From the NCBI GenBank assembly GCA_907163375.1, contig CAJQUW010001737.1, positions 124,001 through 188,000 of the forward strand: a stretch of DNA of 64,000 nucleotides, written 5' to 3'. This DNA is from Prostheceraeus crozeri (Eukaryota > Platyhelminthes > Polycladida > Euryleptidae). The letters are not shown here. More notes on this DNA, generated by a model. That model ran no database searches. It saw nothing but the letters and a program-made list of their open reading frames with translations, and had not been told where the DNA came from. How positions within the stretch are numbered: the stretch's first letter is position 1.

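Overview
This window is animal genomic DNA, AT-rich, with introns flanked by GT..AG sites and a dense, nested load of transposable elements. Nothing bacterial or viral-genomic is present. The mix of elements (Crypton-type tyrosine recombinase, PIF/Harbinger, Merlin, mariner, Penelope-like, CR1-like LINEs, tRNA-derived SINE, Copia and BEL/Pao LTR elements) suits a marine invertebrate. I cannot name the species from sequence alone.

One large host gene runs left to right across the whole window and leaves it at both ends. I could place 21 exons (673 to 64000), all on the + strand. Their splice phases agree at every junction, giving about 2,060 residues. After an Apple/PAN-like Cys-rich stretch, the protein consists of fibronectin-III-like units. 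Each unit carries a V/I-D-x-S/T-P-P motif, often followed by G-x-V-x-D-G, a D-P-x-S-G-I motif, and a closing V-R-A-x-N-x-x-G strand. Many N-glycosylation sequons and no membrane segment suggest a long secreted or cell-surface protein. The name and function are not recognised.

Layout: 0.7-2.6 kb, exons 1-2. 2.6-9.2 kb, intron 2 with a Crypton (3.87-5.09 kb), a PIF/Harbinger (about 5.45-8.54 kb, transposase plus Myb-like partner) split by a LINE tail, and palindromic repeats. 9.2-9.6 kb, exon 3. 9.8-14.4 kb, young Copia element with 340-bp LTRs and a 5-bp target duplication. 14.4-18.3 kb, CR1-like LINE interrupted by a Penelope-like element that carries a hammerhead-ribozyme-like motif. 18.7-21.9 kb, exons 4-7. 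25-31.6 kb, BEL/Pao element. 32-38.4 kb, exons 8-13. 38.9-42.0 kb, a Merlin with perfect 8-bp target duplication and a mariner. 44.7-45.3 kb, an inverted-repeat element with a Penelope-like tail. 45.8-50.1 kb, exons 14-16. 51.2-51.7 kb, a nested single-exon gene for a small secreted Cys-rich protein. 52.9-54.2 kb, a foldback element containing a complete hammerhead ribozyme. 55.8-56.4 kb, a Merlin-type MITE. 58-64 kb, exons 17-21 and a minisatellite split by a LINE tail.

The most interesting signals are the textbook hammerhead ribozyme at 53090-53131 (minus strand) with a core-deleted inverted copy beside it, the related ribozyme in the Penelope-like element, the Merlin/MITE pair with matching ends, the nested secreted-protein gene, and a 34-bp 'intron or frameshift' in the last host exon. 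All host exons have escaped insertion; every mobile element lies in an intron.
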